Position numbers and translations under genes: made by a program. Shown in pieces: positions 5,571 through 7,601 of a stretch of DNA of 7,601 bases. The stretch is from Massilia sp. (GTDB taxonomy: Bacteria > Pseudomonadota > Gammaproteobacteria > Burkholderiales > Burkholderiaceae_D), in NCBI GenBank assembly GCA_028291845.1, contig JAQGNM010000557.1, positions 1-7,601 of the forward strand. Direction: 5' to 3'. The number at the start of each line of letters is the position of its first letter. Position 1 is the first letter of the stretch. The notes under the pieces were generated by a model. That model ran no database searches, was not told the DNA's origin, and saw only the letters and a program-made list of their open reading frames with translations.

Positions 5571-6461
5571 CTAGACGGTGCCTGGTCGCAAAGGCACGAA
5601 ACGGACGGCTTCCAGTGTTTCGCTCAGCCATTCCGCCTTGCCGGTGCGGGTAATCAGTTGCAGGTGCTGGACCTGCGCACCCACCGGCGCAACCAGGCGG
5701 CCGCCGATGGCGAGTTGTTCAAGCAAGGCCCGCGGCACTTCCAGGCCGGCAGCGGCAAGGATGATGCCATCGAAGGGGGCAACTTGCGGGAGGCCAAGCA
5801 TACCATCTCCGTAATGCAAACGGAGGTTAGCGATGCGTAATGGCCGCAAATTGACTTTGGCGAGCTCATGCAATGGCTTGATCCGTTCGATCGAGAATAC
5901 TTCTTTGGCAATGCAAGCCAGTACGGCGGCCTGGTAGCCGCAACCGGTGCCGATCTCCAGCACCCGCTCCAGCTGGCGCCCGTTGCGCATTACTTCGATC
6001 ATGCGGGCAACAATATAAGGCTGGGAAATGGTCTGCTCATGGCCGATCGGCAGCGATGCATCGATGTATGCCTGCGCCGACAAGGCCGGCTCGATGAAGG
6101 CGTGGCGCGGCACGGTGTCGAGGGCGCTCAGTACGACGCTGTCCTTGACGCCCTGCCTGGCCACCCGCGCCACCATGGCGTGGCGGATCGCCGCCGACAC
6201 CATCAGATCGGGCCGCGGCGCGGCCGGCGCGTTCTCGACGGCCCGCTGCATGGCCTGGCTGTGCGATTTCGACGGCGCCGCCACCGCAGTTGGCGCATGG
6301 CTGGGGACCTTGGCGCCGCCTTGCGAGGCGTTGCGGGTGGCCGTTTGCGGCGTGGCGACGCGGGCGCCGCCGGCGCTGCTGCCGCCGCTGCGGCGGTCAG
6401 GCCCGGTCACCGACGATAGCGGCAAGGGAAAAGTGCTGCCCGGGTTGCGGCGCTCTTTCAT
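5571..6461 (-). CDS. pcm: Protein-L-isoaspartate O-methyltransferase
   Basis: Pcm methylates abnormal L-isoaspartyl residues with SAM so that they can revert to aspartate, a repair activity important in stationary phase. The catalytic part (about 86-296) contains TISQPYIVARM (144-154), the SAM-binding motif I RVLEIGTGCGYQAAVLA (166-182), EVFSIERIKPLHELA, HYGDG, and PFDGIILAAAG (229-239, where the family often has TAA). GGRLVAPVG (253-261) follows. At 296 aa it is well above the common ~210 aa. The first ~85 residues are a Ser/Ala/Pro/Gly/Arg-rich stretch with no recognisable domain. The start at 6461 is supported by a GAGG Shine-Dalgarno 6 nt upstream (6471-6468) and by a 4-nt ATGA overlap with the surE stop, implying coupled translation. 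Internal starts at M71 or M87 would give the usual length but lack such support. nlpD follows on the same strand. Confidence 0.95.
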   Translation of the reverse strand: MKERRNPGSTFPLPLSSVTGPDRRSGGSSAGGARVATPQTATRNASQGGAKVPSHAPTAVAAPSKSHSQAMQRAVENAPAAPRPDLMVSAAIRHAMVARVARQGVKDSVVLSALDTVPRHAFIEPALSAQAYIDASLPIGHEQTISQPYIVARMIEVMRNGRQLERVLEIGTGCGYQAAVLACIAKEVFSIERIKPLHELAKVNLRPLRIANLRLHYGDGMLGLPQVAPFDGIILAAAGLEVPRALLEQLAIGGRLVAPVGAQVQHLQLITRTGKAEWLSETLEAVRFVPLRPGTV

Positions 6462-7207
6462 GCCGATCCTCGCGACTGCGCTTTTGACATTGCCTGCAAC
6501 TGATCGCGGTGGGTCAGGTCGACCTGCAGTGGGGTGATCGAAATATTGCCGTTGGCAACAGCGTAAAAATCGGTGCCCTCTCCCGCGTCGCGGGTGGCGC
6601 CGGGCGGCCCGATCCAGAAAATCGGCCGGCCGCGCGGATCGAGGGCGCGGATCACCGGCTCGGCCTGGTGACGCCGCCCGAGCCGGGTCGGCGTCAGCGC
6701 GCCGATCTGCTCATATGGCAGGTTCGGAATGTTGACGTTAAACAACCACGGCGAGCGCAGTTCGTCGAAACGGCGCAGGACGATATCGCGGGCCACGCGG
6801 GCGGCGGCATCGATATGCGCCCAGCCGTGCTCGGCCTGCGAAAAAGCGATCGCCGGAATGCCGAACAGATAACCTTCGGTGGCGGCGGCGACCGTGCCGG
6901 AATACAAGGTGTCGTCGCCCATGTTCGGGCCGTTGTTAATTCCTGAGACAATCAAATCAGGCCGGTAATCCAGCACGCCCGTCAGCGCCACGTGGACGCA
7001 ATCGGTGGGGGTGCCGTTGACCACGTAAAAACCATTGGCGGCTTGTTGAACCGACAAGGGCCGGTCGAGCGAGAGCGAATTGGAAGCGCCCGACCGGTTG
7101 CTGTCAGGCGCGAAGACCACAATGTCGGCCACCGGCGCCAGGGCGCTGGCCAGCGCCTCGATACCGGGGGCGAGATAGCCGTCGTCGTTACTGATAAGTA
7201 TTCTCAT
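6458..7207 (-). CDS. surE: 5'/3'-nucleotidase SurE
   Basis: SurE is a metal-dependent phosphatase that hydrolyses nucleoside monophosphates and short polyphosphates and supports stationary-phase survival. The 249-aa length fits the family. Metal and active-site residues are visible: D8 and D9 in ILISNDDG, S39 in NRSGAS, and N91 in the SGINNGPNMG block. DTLYSGTVAAATEG (99-112), PWLFNVNIP and TDFYAVANGNISITPL near the C-terminus complete the signature. The start MRILISNDDG is invariant in the family, so it is secure. There is no Shine-Dalgarno, however, and a TAAAAT element sits 6 nt upstream, raising the possibility of a leaderless mRNA. It is the first gene of the surE-pcm-nlpD-rpoS-rlmD series, and its TGA overlaps the pcm ATG. 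Confidence 0.97.
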   Translation of the reverse strand: MRILISNDDGYLAPGIEALASALAPVADIVVFAPDSNRSGASNSLSLDRPLSVQQAANGFYVVNGTPTDCVHVALTGVLDYRPDLIVSGINNGPNMGDDTLYSGTVAAATEGYLFGIPAIAFSQAEHGWAHIDAAARVARDIVLRRFDELRSPWLFNVNIPNLPYEQIGALTPTRLGRRHQAEPVIRALDPRGRPIFWIGPPGATRDAGEGTDFYAVANGNISITPLQVDLTHRDQLQAMSKAQSRGSA

Positions 7208-7213
7208 GCGGCA

Positions 7214-7219
7214 ATTTTA
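7214..7219 (-). promoter_or_regulatory. Candidate -10 element immediately upstream of surE
   Basis: TAAAAT (5/6 to TATAAT) reads on the minus strand and ends 6 nt before the surE ATG. Transcription from it would begin at or within a base or two of the start codon, giving a leaderless message. No good -35 hexamer lies 16-19 nt upstream (best are GATCGG-like), so the call is tentative. A second TAAAAT at 7470-7475, also without a clear -35, would instead give a leader of about 255 nt. Confidence 0.3.
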
Positions 7220-7380
7220 CCCGATGCGCACCCGCACCGATCACCCGCCGAAAAATTGTTCACCGGCGCCAACACAGATAAACCGACCCGCTGCGCAAGG
7301 TTCCCGCCGGAGGCAAACAGCAAGAAAATCAGGACACACGCCGTCAGCCAGCGGCGAGCGACTGTAAGCGTGGTCTTCCT

Positions 7381-7414
7381 GTAAAAATCATCTGGCTCCG
7401 CCAGGGATTTTTAC
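7381..7414. repeat. Strong 34-nt hairpin in the surE upstream region
   Basis: GTAAAAATC (7381-7389) pairs perfectly with GATTTTTAC (7406-7414). Inside it, after a small AT/G internal loop, CTGGC (7392-7396) pairs with GCCAG (7400-7404) around a TCC loop. A GC core flanked by A5 and T5 tracts means either strand would yield a stem followed by U residues, so a bidirectional terminator or an attenuator in a long surE leader is possible. It could equally be a protein-binding site. Confidence 0.6.
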
Positions 7415-7451
7415 CTGACTGGCCCTGCGCCTGTAAGCCGGTTTTACCTTC

Positions 7452-7467
7452 TCGGAATTCATTCCGA
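7452..7467. promoter_or_regulatory. 16-bp palindrome, operator-like
   Basis: TCGGAAT and ATTCCGA form 7-bp arms around a 2-bp TC centre (7452-7467). It lies about 245 bp upstream of surE and directly downstream (minus strand) of the TAAAAT element at 7470-7475, a position where a dimeric repressor could block transcription. No regulator is recognised from the sequence. Confidence 0.35.
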
Positions 7468-7601
7468 TCATTTTAGGCCAAACCTGTCATGAGGAGTAAC
7501 GCCTCGCCCCCGAACATGAAAGCTCCAAAAAGAGCAAGATGGAGGTGGGCACACAGGACAACAAAAGTCGTCTTTTGAATGGCGGTCCGACCCCGGTCCA
7601 A

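Larger units (their letters stand above)
7208..7601. other. Intergenic region upstream of surE, no convincing gene
   Basis: These 394 bases contain no recognisable protein or RNA gene. They hold a TAAAAT element next to surE (7214-7219), a minus-strand open frame with a hydrophobic segment (7207-7410) that has no ATG, GTG or TTG before the hydrophobic part, and three CTGTAA copies on the plus strand (7362, 7379, 7431). A strong hairpin (7381-7414), a 16-bp palindrome (7452-7467), a second TAAAAT on the minus strand (7470-7475) and a small inverted repeat CAAAAG/CTTTTG (7562-7577) are also present. A plus-strand frame starting MEVGTQDNKSRLLNGG at 7539 is open to the edge, but 21 codons are too few to judge. 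Confidence 0.7.

Noticed and set aside
6992..7384. 130-codon plus-strand frame over the surE 5' end and its leader
   Set aside because: Most of it is antisense to surE; no ribosome site or recognisable motif.
7489..7578. 29-codon plus-strand ORF (MRSNASPPNMKAPKRARW...)
   Set aside because: It has no Shine-Dalgarno upstream and an Arg/Lys-rich composition expected by chance; nothing recognisable.
7539..7601. Start of a possible plus-strand gene (MEVGTQDNKSRLLNGGPTPVQ) running off the edge
   Set aside because: Only 21 codons and a weak ribosome site; the sequence beyond 7601 is needed before calling a gene.
7208..7601. CRISPR array, tRNA, riboswitch or IS end
   Set aside because: No regularly spaced repeats, cloverleaf, known aptamer core, or terminal inverted repeats with a transposase were seen.

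Overview
This window is ordinary core chromosome from a high-GC betaproteobacterium, most likely of the family Oxalobacteraceae (Massilia, Janthinobacterium, Duganella or Herbaspirillum relatives). That placement is an inference from protein character and gene order: ndk next to rlmN, and surE-pcm-nlpD-rpoS-rlmD in a row. No mobile element, CRISPR array, tRNA or rRNA was seen, and I did not find a new multi-gene system. The interest lies in regulatory structures between the genes.

Layout. Positions 1-1098 (minus strand) hold ndk followed by rlmN, which runs off the left edge. A hairpin with a T-run separates the two, so the downstream gene may be attenuated. Positions 1099-1320 are a divergent intergenic region with a candidate ndk promoter on the minus strand and, on the plus strand, a match to the extended -10 element preferred by sigma-S. 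Positions 1321-2004 (plus strand) encode a seven-helix Bax inhibitor-1/YccA-type membrane protein. It ends at a strong intrinsic terminator that it shares with the convergent rlmD.

Positions 2055-7207 (minus strand) form a stress and repair cluster transcribed in the order surE, pcm, nlpD, rpoS, rlmD. It encodes the nucleotidase SurE, the protein-repair methyltransferase Pcm, the LytM lipoprotein NlpD, the general stress sigma factor RpoS and the 23S rRNA m5U1939 methyltransferase RlmD. surE and pcm overlap by 4 nt, the pcm-nlpD gap is 24 nt, nlpD-rpoS 47 nt and rpoS-rlmD 85 nt. surE, pcm and rpoS belong to stationary-phase survival, and nlpD links to cell division amidases. rlmN and rlmD both modify 23S rRNA but lie in separate transcription units.

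Positions 7208-7601 have no convincing gene. They hold the surE leader/promoter region, a strong 34-nt hairpin, a 16-bp palindrome and a weak open frame entering from the right end. Lineage-specific oddities are a DG-rich repeat tract at the RpoS N-terminus, an unusually long low-complexity N-terminus on Pcm, and a rpoS start codon that appears sequestered in an mRNA stem with no Shine-Dalgarno sequence.
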